A stretch of DNA of 64,000 nucleotides from Microbacterium natoriense (GCF_030816295.1 NZ_JAUSXV010000001.1:1612001-1676000); one strand, 5' to 3'. Numbered from the stretch's first letter, positions 18,860-28,201 are shown. The notes: generated by a model not told the origin, from the sequence alone. A program made the numbers and translations.

Positions 18860-19266
18860 GGAGACGTCATGTTGCCCCGCTGCTCCTCTCCGCGCTCGCG
18901 ATCACCAGTTGCGCGCCCGCCGGCGAGGAGATGATCCTCGCAGATGCCAGCGAGGGAACGGCACGTGTCGAATGGACCGACAAAGCTTCTCATAGCTGGA
19001 CTCTCGTCAAGAACGAGCCCGACTGGGTGCTAGAGGGGAACGTATGTGGCGAGCTCCGGGTGATTCTCACCCGCGGTGAGGATCGAACAGTTTCTGTTGC
19101 AAGCTCGTCAAGTGACGCCAGTTGCGCCGACGTATCAGCGGAAGCGCGGGAATGGACCGAGATGATCTTCTCTGATCCCGCCAGCAGGTGGGAGTACGAC
19201 CAGGGCTTCCTCACCATCCACACCAACGAACGACAGCTCTCTTTCGATCGAAGCGATCGCGACTAG
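18856..19266 (+). CDS. Lipoprotein, possible META/HslJ-like domain
   Basis: A 136-residue protein with an N-terminal RRRH, a short hydrophobic stretch and the lipobox ITSC, so it should be lipidated and face outward. The mature part has alternating short strands (WTLVKNEPDWVLEGNVCGEL, then FLTIHTNERQLSFDR), which loosely resembles META/HslJ lipoproteins; that match is weak. The proposed TTG start overlaps the DUF2283 stop, and a later start is possible. It completes a three-gene operon closed by a strong terminator. Confidence 0.6.
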   Translation: MRRRHVAPLLLSALAITSCAPAGEEMILADASEGTARVEWTDKASHSWTLVKNEPDWVLEGNVCGELRVILTRGEDRTVSVASSSSDASCADVSAEAREWTEMIFSDPASRWEYDQGFLTIHTNERQLSFDRSDRD

Positions 19267-19284
19267 CAGCCGCTCAACGACAAA

Positions 19285-19323
19285 TACGCGGCCTCTTCCC
19301 GAACTCGGGGAAGAGGCCGCGTA
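19285..19323 (+). terminator. Strong hairpin terminator after the DUF4258 operon
   Basis: A perfect 16-bp stem (TACGCGGCCTCTTCCC against GGGAAGAGGCCGCGTA) with a 7-nt loop, 18 bp after the lipoprotein stop. Confidence 0.85.
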
Positions 19324-19378
19324 CTGTTCAATGCGGGTCGTGTTGCAACGATCATCAGAATTCGCCGGGTGGTGCCCC

Positions 19379-19400
19379 GGGGGGGGGGGGGGGGGGGGGG
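19379..19400. repeat. 22-base poly-G tract
   Basis: An uninterrupted run of 22 G residues lies at the exact 5' edge of a truncated peptidase gene. It is either a sequencing or joining artefact (poly-G is a known two-colour Illumina artefact) or a hypermutable homopolymer. Confidence 0.9.
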
Positions 19401-19810
19401 CGAGGAACTGGCCGTCCGCGAGCGTGAATGTTGCGACGCAGGATCAGACGGCGACCACGACATACACCGCGGCCCGTGGCTGCACCGCTCAGGCTGTATA
19501 CCCGGTCACGATCAACGACGATCACACGACGGCCGAGACACTGGCCTGGCTGGGCGAGCAGTTCGGCGGGCAGCGCGTCCAGACGCTGCCCAACCCCGGT
19601 ATGGGGTCGGAGGACTTCTCCTTCGTGCTCAACGAAGTCCCCGGTACTTTCGTGATGCTTGCGACCACACCTCCCGATATCGACGCCGACACCACCGAAT
19701 TCAGCCACTCGCCACGTGTGTACTTCGATGATGCGGTGCTCGGCGATCAGACTGCCGCCCTCGCGAATCTCGCCTGGCCCAAACTCGCATCTGACGCCGA
19801 TCCCGAGTGA
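19401..19810 (+). pseudogene. C-terminal fragment of an M20-family metallopeptidase/amidohydrolase
   Basis: The frame reading AVYPVTINDDHTTAET, then LPNPGMGSEDFSFVLNEVPG and HSPRVYFDDAVLGD, matches the last 130 or so residues of M20 amidohydrolases such as hippurate hydrolases. GSEDF is the family's conserved metal-site motif. The N-terminal two thirds, including the other metal ligands, are missing: homology stops near the poly-G run. It is therefore a remnant, or a real gene interrupted by a wrong join. Confidence 0.8.
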
Positions 19811-20021
19811 GCCGGGGACTGCCCGATCGTCCTGACGGACCGGCGAACAACCGGTCATCGATCTGCGAGGGTCTGTTACTTGGCCAGGAGCGGGACGATT
19901 CGAGTGGAGTCGGCGCGTCCTTCCCGAGTAGGCGTGAGCGGATAGACCATCACGGCTCCCGAACGCACAGTGAGGTCGACCTCCGCCCCGGGGGCGGCGC
20001 GGCCGCAGTTAAAGGGAAGGC

Positions 20022-22499
20022 TTACGCTTTAGTGCGACGAAGATACTCAGCCAGTTCGACCCGATTGGCAGTGTGGGTTTTCCGCAGGGCATTCGCGACG
20101 TGATTCTCGACCGTGCGGCGGCTGATCCCCAGCCGTTCCGCGATCTCAGGATTGGATAGCTCTCCGACTAGGAGCCCGACCTCACGTTCCCGGGTACTGA
20201 TTGTTGCCGGCGGAGTTGATGCGATCGTCGACTGGAGGCTGGTGGCTTCGAAGAACTCGTGGAGAACTGTATGCAGGAACGTTGCGAAGGACACCTCACC
20301 GTCGCGGGTCGCTTCGCGTGCACGGGATCCCACGACTCTCATCAGAAGGTCATGATCGTCGCCGATGGTGAGGCGAGTCAACCAGGTCGAGATCGCTTCC
20401 ATGTCCTTCTGCCGCAACAGCCGGGCCAATTCCAGGGTGTTCTTGTAGATGGGAAGTGGCGAGTGTTCTAGCGCGCGTTGCAACCCATCAACGAGGCCGT
20501 CTCCCCACGAGATTGTGAGGAGGATCGCTGCGGATTGCGCGGCGCCGACATTGAAGCCGCGGTCGAGACGGTCGTCGATGAGCGCGACCATGCGGTTAAC
20601 GAGTGCGGTGGTATCGGCGGTGCTCTCGAGGAAGAGGAGCGGCATGTCCATGCCCATCGCGAGGAAAGGCCCTGTGTCGGGAGAGGACTCCGAAGCTTCC
20701 CGCAAGAGGTCATCCCGTAAGGCGCTCCGACCGCTGAAATGTGCGGTCATGGCTTGCATCACGAGCACCGCTCCCTGAATGGTGCCCAGACCCAGACCAG
20801 GGCGACCGATCACACTCGCCTCGTTGAGGAGACGTTCAGACAGCTTCATGTCGCCGAGGTGCGACGCTGCGAGCGTGCCGACGTAAGAGAAGACGCAGTA
20901 CGCATCACGGTTGAGTGCTACGCGAGCTGCTTCTCGCTGAGCTAGCGCCATGTCCAGCGATGCCCGGGCCTGCCCTTCCATCAACAAGATCGCTGTTTTG
21001 ACAAAGGAAGAGATCAGCGGCCATTTGGAGTGAGCGGGCGGGGCGCTAAGCAGAGCCCGCAAGAATGCCATATCGCCACGAATGAGCGCGGCCACGATCC
21101 GCCAGGTGAGGACGTTCTCACTTGATGCGGGTTCATCGGGGCGCAGCCTCGGCGCAGGGCAGCCAGCGAAGGTAGTTGTGACATCAAAGATGAAACGAAT
21201 CGCCGGAGCGTCTTGGGGGGCGGAGGCGATGAGAGTGTCGAGACGTTGGAGGGCGGTACGACGATCCCTCGCTTCGAAGAGCAACCACTGCACGTGTTGA
21301 AATCCGAGCAGCATATCCTCCCTCGACGGTTGCGTCGTCGGGAGGGGGGTGTCGGCGAACACCTGACGGAGGCGCTCGCGCTGCTGGCCCAGTCCTGACG
21401 CCGCGTAGACGAAGGCAAGAGCTGTGGCCGAGGTCGGCGAGATCCGCCAGCGTCGATAGGTCTGATCGCTCTTGTGCTCGTCATGTGCTGCAAACTCGCG
21501 GGCGAGCTGGACAGCGTCGGCGGCAGCGGGGGAGGCCATGGTTGCTGGTTCTGTAGTGCCGTCTGTGGGCTGTGCCATTTCGTGGAGGGCTCTGAAATCT
21601 GGAGAGATGGCGGCTTTGATTCGTCGGGCCAGGATTGGCGGCCAGGCTTGCAACAGGCCATTCTCGGCACCAGAGACGACGCTCGCAAACCGAAGCTCTA
21701 GGACGCGGCGCACGAGCGCCGGCGGAAAGGTGCTCAGAGGAATCGACGAAGTGTGCACGGGGCCTTGCAAAGCGAGCCACTGGACGAACTTGTACTGATC
21801 AGGTTCCAGCTCGCTCAGAGTTCCGTCGATCAAGGGCGCAAGGTGGGCGCTCCAGAGGTCCGCACCGGTCAAGTGCCATACGCCGCCCTCGAGCTGCAGT
21901 GCCCCAGTGAGGCGGGCGCTATCGGCGACGGCTGCGACCATGCCGACAGCGCCGCCCGTGAGTGCGTAGATACTCGTCACCGCTGCGAGGTTCGCTGGTC
22001 CGCCAAGTGCGGAGTGCACCAGCATCGTACACTCCGCAAAACTCAGCTCCGACAGCTTCACCAGCGTCTCAGGCCAACACGGGGGGAAGTCTCTGTGCCG
22101 ATTAACTCCGGCAGGCTCGACAGCGACGAAGCGCAGACCGAGCCGATCGCGGAGCAGAGCCAACGCCTGAAGCGAAAGCGTGTCCATGAGATGAATGTCG
22201 TCGAGTAGTAGAACGGTGCGTGGATCCACGCCGACGCTGAGCTGATCGACCATGCCGGTGACAGTGCGGCTACGCAGCGCGAGCCCGAGCGCTCCGGCGA
22301 ACTGTTCGAGCCCGTAACCAGGTTGCCCGGAAGCAATAGGGTCCCCCTTGAGCGCGATCGCGGGAATCCCAGACGCTTCTAATTGTTGAGCGACCGCACG
22401 GACCACTGTGCTCTTGCCGCTCAGTCGGGCGCCAACGAGGCGCACATGCCGAGCTGAACGGATCGCTTCCACAACGGAGTGGACGGTGGTGGTGAACAT
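20022..22499 (-). CDS. Large LuxR-family ATPase regulator (MalT/LAL-like)
   Basis: An 825-residue protein when started at 22499, where GGAAGGA lies 7 bp upstream and the ATPase domain begins at once; a frame from 22736 adds a low-complexity leader without homology. The N-terminal P-loop ATPase has Walker A GARLSGKST (about 23-31) and Walker B VLLLDDIH (about 92). A long helical middle follows, then a C-terminal LuxR HTH with STREREVGLLVGELSNPEIA and GISRRTVENHVANAL. LAL/MalT-type proteins are ATP-dependent, ligand-controlled activators. Its target may be the flanking accessory genes; the ligand is unknown. Confidence 0.88.
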   Translation of the reverse strand: MFTTTVHSVVEAIRSARHVRLVGARLSGKSTVVRAVAQQLEASGIPAIALKGDPIASGQPGYGLEQFAGALGLALRSRTVTGMVDQLSVGVDPRTVLLLDDIHLMDTLSLQALALLRDRLGLRFVAVEPAGVNRHRDFPPCWPETLVKLSELSFAECTMLVHSALGGPANLAAVTSIYALTGGAVGMVAAVADSARLTGALQLEGGVWHLTGADLWSAHLAPLIDGTLSELEPDQYKFVQWLALQGPVHTSSIPLSTFPPALVRRVLELRFASVVSGAENGLLQAWPPILARRIKAAISPDFRALHEMAQPTDGTTEPATMASPAAADAVQLAREFAAHDEHKSDQTYRRWRISPTSATALAFVYAASGLGQQRERLRQVFADTPLPTTQPSREDMLLGFQHVQWLLFEARDRRTALQRLDTLIASAPQDAPAIRFIFDVTTTFAGCPAPRLRPDEPASSENVLTWRIVAALIRGDMAFLRALLSAPPAHSKWPLISSFVKTAILLMEGQARASLDMALAQREAARVALNRDAYCVFSYVGTLAASHLGDMKLSERLLNEASVIGRPGLGLGTIQGAVLVMQAMTAHFSGRSALRDDLLREASESSPDTGPFLAMGMDMPLLFLESTADTTALVNRMVALIDDRLDRGFNVGAAQSAAILLTISWGDGLVDGLQRALEHSPLPIYKNTLELARLLRQKDMEAISTWLTRLTIGDDHDLLMRVVGSRAREATRDGEVSFATFLHTVLHEFFEATSLQSTIASTPPATISTREREVGLLVGELSNPEIAERLGISRRTVENHVANALRKTHTANRVELAEYLRRTKA

Positions 22500-22601
22500 G
22501 GCAAGTCCTTCCAGTGCACCTATGCTCATCGCAGCGGTTGGAAGGCTACTGGTGAGCAAAGAGGTCGACGATGTAAGTAGTGCCGCTGCTGGGCGAGAAG
22601 A

Positions 22602-22647
22602 GGGCTGCGGCGGCCCACCCGGGGAGGGGAGACGCCCGCCGCAGCCC
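22602..22647. promoter_or_regulatory. GC-rich hairpin upstream of the LuxR gene
   Basis: GGGCTGCGGCGG pairs perfectly with CCGCCGCAGCCC, separated by 22 nt, about 100 bp upstream of the LuxR start in the 480-bp divergent gap between two regulators. It could be a leader hairpin, an operator or a terminator of something lost; nothing else was recognised in the gap. Confidence 0.5.
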
Positions 22648-22978
22648 TGCGATGTGACGCCGTCGTCGACACGGTGGGGAGTTGGGGAGACAACTCGTGT
22701 CGACCGCCAGCCAGGGAAGCTGGGCTGTTGCGTCACAAACGAATCTAATGAGCGTAGGAGGCTCGTGAGTACTCGGGGCGGCCAACTGAGTGTTTAGTCG
22801 GGTCGAATATGAGTGGAGCTCGCCCTGCACTCACGGCATCCTCACTCACCGTGCTCGGATGTAGCCACTCAAATTAGCTCGAGAACGCGTGGAAACGTGG
22901 CATACGACGCACGCTGGTGCCGGGGCGCGCTCTGATGGGCGGTAGTACGACGGAACCAACGAGGAGCGAGGCCAACCC

Positions 22979-23626
22979 ATGCGAGAGAAATTCCACGACG
23001 TGTTTGTTGTCTCGGAGGAGTTTTCTGTTGCGGTTGCCCTCGCTCATCTGCTCGCCGAAGACGCTTGCCTTAACGTGTCGATGGATCTTCGAGGCGACCG
23101 TGCCTCACGCCTGGGCCGCGCTCCTGATGAGTGCTCGGTATTCGTTGTCGATATTGCGACGTCTCCTATCGAGGGTGGAGACTACGACATGGGAGGCAAG
23201 CCCTCGGCGCGCTCCATCGTGGCGATAGTGCCCGACGGGGAACGCAAAACCCTCGGTCCGCTGCTCAACATTGGAGTGCAGGGTCTCGTGGCGCGTGACG
23301 AACCTCCGGAGGAACTACGTCGTGCGGTGCATGAGGTCGCTTCAGGGCGCGCCTTCGTGTCTCAATCCGTGTTGGCTGAACTCCTCGATCACGTTGTCGA
23401 GTGCCACAGCTACATGGAGGCGTCCCCTGCATGGGAGATGTCGCTGGCTCCACGAGAACGAGAAGTCGTTCATCTCTTGACCTCCGGAATGACAAACCGT
23501 GAAATTGCCGGGGCGCTCGGGATATCAGAGGCCACGGTGAAATCTCATCTTGGCCGTGTGATGACCAAATGGGATGCGAGAGACCGGCTCCAAGTCGTAC
23601 TGCGTGCCATCGGACATCGCGTCTGA
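22979..23626 (+). CDS. NarL/LuxR-type response regulator with atypical receiver
   Basis: A 215-residue protein. Residues 1 to about 125 have a receiver-like fold: VFVVSEEF strand, VFVVDIATSP holding a candidate Asp, then IVAIVPDG. The usual acidic pair after strand 1 and the Lys after strand 5 are not evident (LVARDE appears instead). The C-terminal HTH, LAPREREVVHLLTSGMTNRE and GISEATVKSHLGRVM, is a normal NarL/LuxR DNA-binding domain. No histidine kinase is adjacent. It may be phosphorylation-independent. It lies divergent from the large LuxR regulator. Confidence 0.85.
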   Translation: MREKFHDVFVVSEEFSVAVALAHLLAEDACLNVSMDLRGDRASRLGRAPDECSVFVVDIATSPIEGGDYDMGGKPSARSIVAIVPDGERKTLGPLLNIGVQGLVARDEPPEELRRAVHEVASGRAFVSQSVLAELLDHVVECHSYMEASPAWEMSLAPREREVVHLLTSGMTNREIAGALGISEATVKSHLGRVMTKWDARDRLQVVLRAIGHRV

Positions 23627-23627
23627 A

Positions 23628-24240
23628 AGCAGACATCCGGCCCGAGAATTACGCGGACGTTTGGTTGCAGGGGTGGCAGCGTCCGATCCGTGTCGCGGGG
23701 AATCGCGATCCGGAGGTCACGCTCGCGCAGAGCGCGAAGAACTTCGGCATCCATGTCGGCATTCTCGACAAGTGGGTGCGTCAAGCGCGGATCGAGACTG
23801 GCGAGCAGCTCGGCGAGACGAAGTCGGAGTCCGCGGAGCTTCGTGAGCTCCGCAAGCGTGACCGTCTCCTCGAGCAGAGGCCGAGGTTCTGCGACGCGCG
23901 ACCGCGTATCTGTCTCAGGCTCATCTGCCGGGAAAAGGCTCTACCCGCTCGTGAGCGAGCTCGCCTCGGACTGGATTCCAATGGAGGTGTGGTGCCGGGT
24001 ATCGAAGCACGCTCGCAGCATTACCGCTGGCTGCGCAACACCGTGAGATTCAGCGGGAGCTAGACGAGGCGTATCGCGCGAATGCGCTTTCGACGCGCAT
24101 CGCGACGATCCCGAGTTCGGGTATCGGCTCCTCGCCGACGAAGCCCGCGCAGAGGGCGGGGAGGCGATGTCGGATCAGATGGCATGGCGGATCGTGTCAT
24201 CGAATGGTTGGTGAAGCGCGTGGGGAAAGGCGAATTCAGT
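23628..24240 (+). pseudogene. Degenerate IS3-family transposase (OrfA/OrfB remnants)
   Basis: OrfA sequence is read from about 23640 (VTLAQSAKNFGIHVGILDKW, then ELRELRKRDRLLEQ). A shift of frame leads into OrfB text (EAEVLRRATAYLSQAHLPGK, YPLVSELA). A further shift leads to DDPEFGYRLLADEARAE and MAWRIVSS. Several frameshifts and the loss of the whole DDE region show it is dead. It begins about 10 bp after the NarL gene stop. Confidence 0.8.
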
Positions 24241-24288
24241 TGCACTTTGTGGTTCCCCAGACCGCGAGAGCCTAGCCGGATGATACGA

Positions 24289-24323
24289 CGAAGGGGCGAC
24301 CGGATGTTATTCGGTCGCCCTTC
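24289..24323. terminator. Terminator hairpin, probably for the leftward operon
   Basis: GGGCGACCG pairs with CGGTCGCCC, extended by GAA/TTC with one bulged base, loop about 9 nt. It follows (on the minus strand) the small membrane-protein gene that stops at 24338. Confidence 0.75.
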
Positions 24324-24337
24324 ATCGTTGACTGATT

Positions 24338-24688
24338 TTACTGTTCCTCATCTATGAAGAGCCGGTGATGCCGCTTGGGGAAGAACGCCAGAACTAGGCG
24401 ACGTCCGAAGCGCTCGTTCCTCAACGCGGGGTCGTCGGTGCTTGCTCCTGCCGTGGTGAGGAGCGTGGTTAGGACTGCGACGATTGCGAAGATGGGACCG
24501 ATCCACGGGGCGCGGGCCCCAGCTACGATGCCCGCAACAATTACTGATGCAACGATGAGGAGAGCTGCTATCAGACCGATTGCCTTGTGTCGGTTCGAGC
24601 GCGTGATTCCTAGGATCAAGCCGGCACTGCCGGCCAGCCCCGCGGTGAGCACGTAGGCGAGAATCTCAACGTTGCTTCCAAGATCCAT
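24338..24688 (-). CDS. Small membrane protein downstream of secreted modular protein A
   Basis: A 116-residue protein with three to four hydrophobic helices (ILAYVLTAGLAGSAGLILG, AIGLIAALLIVASVIVAGIV, IGPIFAIVAVLTTLL) and a basic/acidic cytoplasmic tail ending FIDEEQ. It has no family that I recognise. It starts 16 bp after the secreted protein gene and surely shares its transcript. Equivalent genes follow the two sister secreted proteins but differ in sequence. That pattern suggests a partner or immunity role, by inference. Confidence 0.75.
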   Translation of the reverse strand: MDLGSNVEILAYVLTAGLAGSAGLILGITRSNRHKAIGLIAALLIVASVIVAGIVAGARAPWIGPIFAIVAVLTTLLTTAGASTDDPALRNERFGRRLVLAFFPKRHHRLFIDEEQ

Positions 24689-24704
24689 CAGTACGACTCC
24701 GTCT

Positions 24705-25634
24705 TTAGCAAGGAAGCCTCCAGATTACGCCGGGAATCGGAGCAGCGGTGAAGAAGAGGCATGTCTTGGGGCTGTCGCCCTGGGCGATATTTGCCTGAGC
24801 CACGATGTAGGATCCAAAGACGGCGCACGCGATCGCCACCTTCGGAAGCTTGTTCGTGAAGGTGGCACACATGCCCAGTGCTGCTGCGTAGTCGCGAACG
24901 CGAGAGGTCTCGGCGCGGGTGAGTTTCATTCCCCACGCAGGACCAGCCCACATCCAAGTGGGATCGGCGACTACCGGGTACACAGTTGATGCGTCCGGAG
25001 TCACAACCTGGAATAATTCGTCCCCTCGGATCTCGTAACCGGTTTGAACGGGTTGTCCGCTAACGTCCCTTGCCCAGGGGGCACCGACTGGAACAACGTT
25101 GCCGGAGTCATCGACGAACACGACCTCGCCGGTATCACTCTGGTAGGGGTGGTAACCGTCCATTTGGTATCCGAACTCGTGAGCGCTGTCCGCGGTCCCG
25201 ATCACCGTCTGGATACGAGTTGATCCGTCTGCGAGTGTCTGAACGGCGACGGCATCGCCCGAATCGTCGTTGGCTGCGTAGACGACTGTCCCGTCGTTGG
25301 CAACAACACCATCGCCAACCGAAACCTCATCAGGGAGCTCGATCCTCGCAGCCTGTTCTCCCTCCGCAGTCGGTCTCGTGACGACGATGGCACTGTCTGA
25401 TGACAGCGGGACAGCAGACTCGATATCACCGACGCTCGTTACAAGCTGACCAGCGGAAATCTCACCAGGACTGGACAGGTCCGTTGCTGGTGTCGCGGCT
25501 TCGATCGCCGCGGCCACCCGTTCGACATTACTCACGGAGCTATCGTCCGCATAAGCGGGGGAAACCATCGTCGCCGTGAGAGCCGCAACGGCCGTGAGCG
25601 AGCCGATGAGCCGGAGGAGCTTTCTTCGCAACAT
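24705..25634 (-). CDS. Secreted modular protein A (YPVVADP family)
   Basis: A 309-residue exported protein. A Sec signal peptide (about 1-29, ending SPAYA) precedes an acidic beta-rich central region with phrases shared with two paralogues in this window: GDGVVANDGTVVYAANDDSG, APWARDVSGQPVQTGYEIRG and YPVVADPTW. After that junction (about residue 215) comes a distinct C-terminal domain with KLTRAETSRVRDYAAALG, a hydrophobic segment (VAIACAVFGSYIVAQANIA) and four or so cysteines, ending IWRLPC. I do not know its activity. A conserved N-terminal carrier plus a variable tail resembles polymorphic effectors. Start preceded by a weak site; no iron box was seen upstream. Confidence 0.75.
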   Translation of the reverse strand: MLRRKLLRLIGSLTAVAALTATMVSPAYADDSSVSNVERVAAAIEAATPATDLSSPGEISAGQLVTSVGDIESAVPLSSDSAIVVTRPTAEGEQAARIELPDEVSVGDGVVANDGTVVYAANDDSGDAVAVQTLADGSTRIQTVIGTADSAHEFGYQMDGYHPYQSDTGEVVFVDDSGNVVPVGAPWARDVSGQPVQTGYEIRGDELFQVVTPDASTVYPVVADPTWMWAGPAWGMKLTRAETSRVRDYAAALGMCATFTNKLPKVAIACAVFGSYIVAQANIAQGDSPKTCLFFTAAPIPGVIWRLPC

Positions 25635-25967
25635 TTCGCACCCGTTCTGGTCCGGGCAATCTGCCTGGGTGGCCTCACTCTAAAGTTCGAGCGGTGCCTC
25701 TGTCTGCCATCTTTTGGATGAAATCGGAGGCCCTCGCGTGCCGGGGTGAGCACCGGATGGAGTCAACTTGACTGAATAGCGAGTGCCATCATCGACGGGC
25801 GTATTGCGACGACCCCGGTCACAGCGGGAGCCTCGCAGATGAGTATCGACATGATTCGGCACATTCTGATCATGGCCGGCCCCTGGGGAGCGTGCTCGTG
25901 ATGTCTCGGTATCGGGTGATGAGATCGTTCCACGGATGTCACGAAACTCGCACAGGAAGGGGAGCGT
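25635..25967. other. Intergenic stretch upstream of secreted protein A
   Basis: About 330 bp without a supportable gene. It is where the promoter of the leftward operon must lie. No palindromic operator comparable to the iron boxes at 30.15 and 34.33 kb was found. Confidence 0.4.
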
Positions 25968-26222
25968 TCATGCCGCTCGCGATCGCTGGCCCGTCCTATC
26001 TCGGGCGCGAGCCGCTGGTATCGATCCGGGCGAGGTCCCCGTGGCGGCATCGGCCCACCAACTGCACGCGAAGCCGCAGCGCGACCACGCACCAGGCACT
26101 GATCGCACAGCTCGAGGCAGAGTGCGGCGGCTGGGTGGTCAGGGCACGGTACCGACGCTTGTCGGCGTCGCCTCGCCAGTCGCAGGTTCTGACCGTAGGG
26201 GCGTTCGTGTTGATCGAGTACT
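25968..26222 (+). pseudogene. Degenerate fragment of a DPPY-type DNA methylase-like gene
   Basis: The start reads MPLAIAGPSYLGREPL, which parallels MRLAIADPPYLGRANRWYG at 34495. Further on, THQALIAQLEAECGGWVV parallels THRALVERLEAAYDGWAI. The catalytic DPPY has become GPSY, and the region between needs a frame change to align. It is a decayed homologue of the fragment at 34.5 kb, again located just upstream of a secreted modular protein gene. Confidence 0.6.
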
Positions 26223-26329
26223 GATTTGCGCGTGCATGTGTCTCATCTCCCATAGATCCCTCCGGAGAACATCGACGTGTCCGCAGCGGGGGTTTACGAT
26301 GGTCGCCCTGTCGTGACTGACTGTGCCAG

Positions 26330-27305
26330 CTTTGAGGGAGTATCCGCCGGAGTTGCGGGAGCGAGCGGCGAGGCTCGTGCAGGAAGCGTGGAAGGAAGAT
26401 CCGGAGTTGTCTGGGAACCAGGCAGTGATCCGGGTCGGGCAGCGCGTCGGGGTGAGTCCTGACACGTTGCGGGTTGGTTCAAGCAGGCTCAGATAGACGC
26501 GGGAGAGCGTCCCGGGGCGACCAACGATGGGCAGGGGATTAAGCAGCTTGAGGCGGAAGCGCGTGAGCTGAAGCTGGAGAACGAGATTCTGCTCGCTGCG
26601 TCGCGAGGGCATCATCGTCGCCCGGTGCAAGGTGGAGCGCCTCCTGCGTCAGCAGAGTTTGCGTGGCATCCGCAGAGGCAAGCAGTTCATCACCACCCGC
26701 CCTGACTCCTCCGCGCCGCGGGCAGAGGATCACGTCAAGCGCGAGTTCCACGCTGACTGACCAAACGAGCTCTGGGTGGTCGACTCCACGTATGTGCCGA
26801 CGTGGTCGGGGATGGCTTTCACCGCGTTCGTCACCGACGCGTCCGCACGCCGTATCGTCGGCTGGAGAACAATGTCGAAGATGCCGACCGACCTGCCGCT
26901 GGACGCGTTCGAGAGGGTACTCTGGGTTCGGGATCGGCCCGCGAGGAAATCACCGGCGTCAATCAATACTCGAACGCGGGACCTGAATACACGGCGTTGC
27001 GTTACACCGAGCGGTACGCGGACGTCGGTGCGATCGCGTCGATCGGGACCGTCGGCGACAGCTACGACAACGCCCTCGCAGAGAGCGTCGTCGGCCTCTA
27101 CAAGACTGAGCGCGTGAAGATCGACGGCCCGTTCCGCGGCGCCGACGACCTCGAACTCGCCACGCTCTCCTGGGCGCATTGGTTCAACGAGAACCAGCTG
27201 CACTCCTCGATCGGATACCGCACACCCATCGAGAAGGAGAACGAGTACTACCGTGAGACGAACTCCCTTCGCCAGCCGACGCCGGGAGAACTCGCCCTCC
27301 ACTAA
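26330..27305 (+). pseudogene. Degenerate IS3-family element (OrfA and OrfB, broken)
   Basis: OrfA text is visible from about 26335 (REYPPELRERAARLVQEAW, then ARELKLENEILLAAS) with a frameshift near 26464. OrfB follows: VERLLRQQSLRGIRRGKQF, an in-frame TGA at 26758, NELWVVDSTYVPTWSGMAFT (first Asp), an internal deletion, then GDSYDNALAESVVGLYKTE and WFNENQLHSSIGYRTPIE. The stop codon, frameshifts and a gap near 26910-26950 show it is inactive. Confidence 0.85.
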
Positions 27306-27650
27306 CCCGGGGCGATTCAAGACGCGGTGCGCCGCCTTGTCCACCCGATCATCCACCCGACAGCGCTTCCCACTAGCGCAGCGCTGAGAGATCATGACTC
27401 GGCAGCTGCGCCGAGCATCTACATCGCCGTAAGACTCCCGCTCCAAGATTGCGTCGCCGCCTGGCACGTGTACCACCGAGCTCGCGCCTTGGGCTACGGC
27501 ACGCCCCTGGATTTCCGCGCATAGTCGACATATCGCTCAGGTCTGCAAACGCGCGAAACGATGCCCCGGCTTCGATATTCATCCCAAGGCCAGGACCGAA
27601 GCGCGAGTGCTCACGAACGTCGGAAGACGCAGCGCCTCCAGAGTGCAGCG
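27306..27650. other. Intergenic stretch, nothing recognised
   Basis: About 345 bp between the IS3 remnant and the convergent acetyltransferase gene. The short frames present have no domain or ribosome site worth reporting. Confidence 0.4.
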
Positions 27651-28070
27651 TCACGAACGCATTCTGGCCATGAACTGAGAAGGAACGGGTAGTTCCGAGA
27701 AGCCGTACTGCTCATAAAGTCCGTGAGCATCCGCCGTCGCAAGGAGCGTTCGGCGCAACCCTAACGGCTCCAAATCGCTGATGACGCCAGCCATCAGCAT
27801 CTTTCCGACGCCGGCGCCTCGTACTTCTGGGACCACGAACACATCGCAGAGCCACGCGAACGTGACGCCATCGGTGACGACTCGGGCGTACGCGACTTGC
27901 TCCCCGGAGTCCTCGCGCCACACCCCATAATTGCGCGACGCGTCAATGGCGGCGTCCTGCACGGATCGCGGCCGGCCCACCGCCCAATATGAGGCCTCAG
28001 ACAGCCACTGGTGCACAAGCGGTCGGTCGATCTTGTGTCGCTCATTCGAGAAGAAGTACGGATTGGCCAT
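27651..28070 (-). CDS. GNAT-family N-acetyltransferase
   Basis: A complete 139-residue GNAT protein. It shows the family order: an N-terminal helix-strand (HQWLSEASYWAVGRP), central strands (AYARVVTDGVTFAWLCDVFV), the acetyl-CoA pyrophosphate loop VPEVRGAGVGKMLMAG (R/Q-x-x-G-x-G/A type), and LLATADAHGLYEQYGF near the end. The substrate is unknown; similar small GNATs act on amines, amino acids or antibiotics. It is flanked by transposon debris on both sides, so it may be cargo. Confidence 0.9.
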   Translation of the reverse strand: MANPYFFSNERHKIDRPLVHQWLSEASYWAVGRPRSVQDAAIDASRNYGVWREDSGEQVAYARVVTDGVTFAWLCDVFVVPEVRGAGVGKMLMAGVISDLEPLGLRRTLLATADAHGLYEQYGFSELPVPSQFMARMRS

Positions 28071-28119
28071 ATTCGATGGTACCTGAACCGTTCCCGGTAC
28101 TTTGTCGCTCCTATGCGGG

Positions 28120-28198
28120 TGTCATCACCGGGCGGGATGGTATGCCGTCGATGGTCGAGTGCAGGCGTCTCACGTTGTACCAATCGATCCATCGATTC
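28120..28198 (-). pseudogene. 3' end of an IS3-family transposase, remnant
   Basis: On the minus strand one frame reads WIDWYNVRRLHSTIDGIPS, the characteristic C-terminus of IS3 OrfB proteins. Nothing of the rest of the element remains. Confidence 0.65.
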
Positions 28199-28201
28199 GA
28201 C

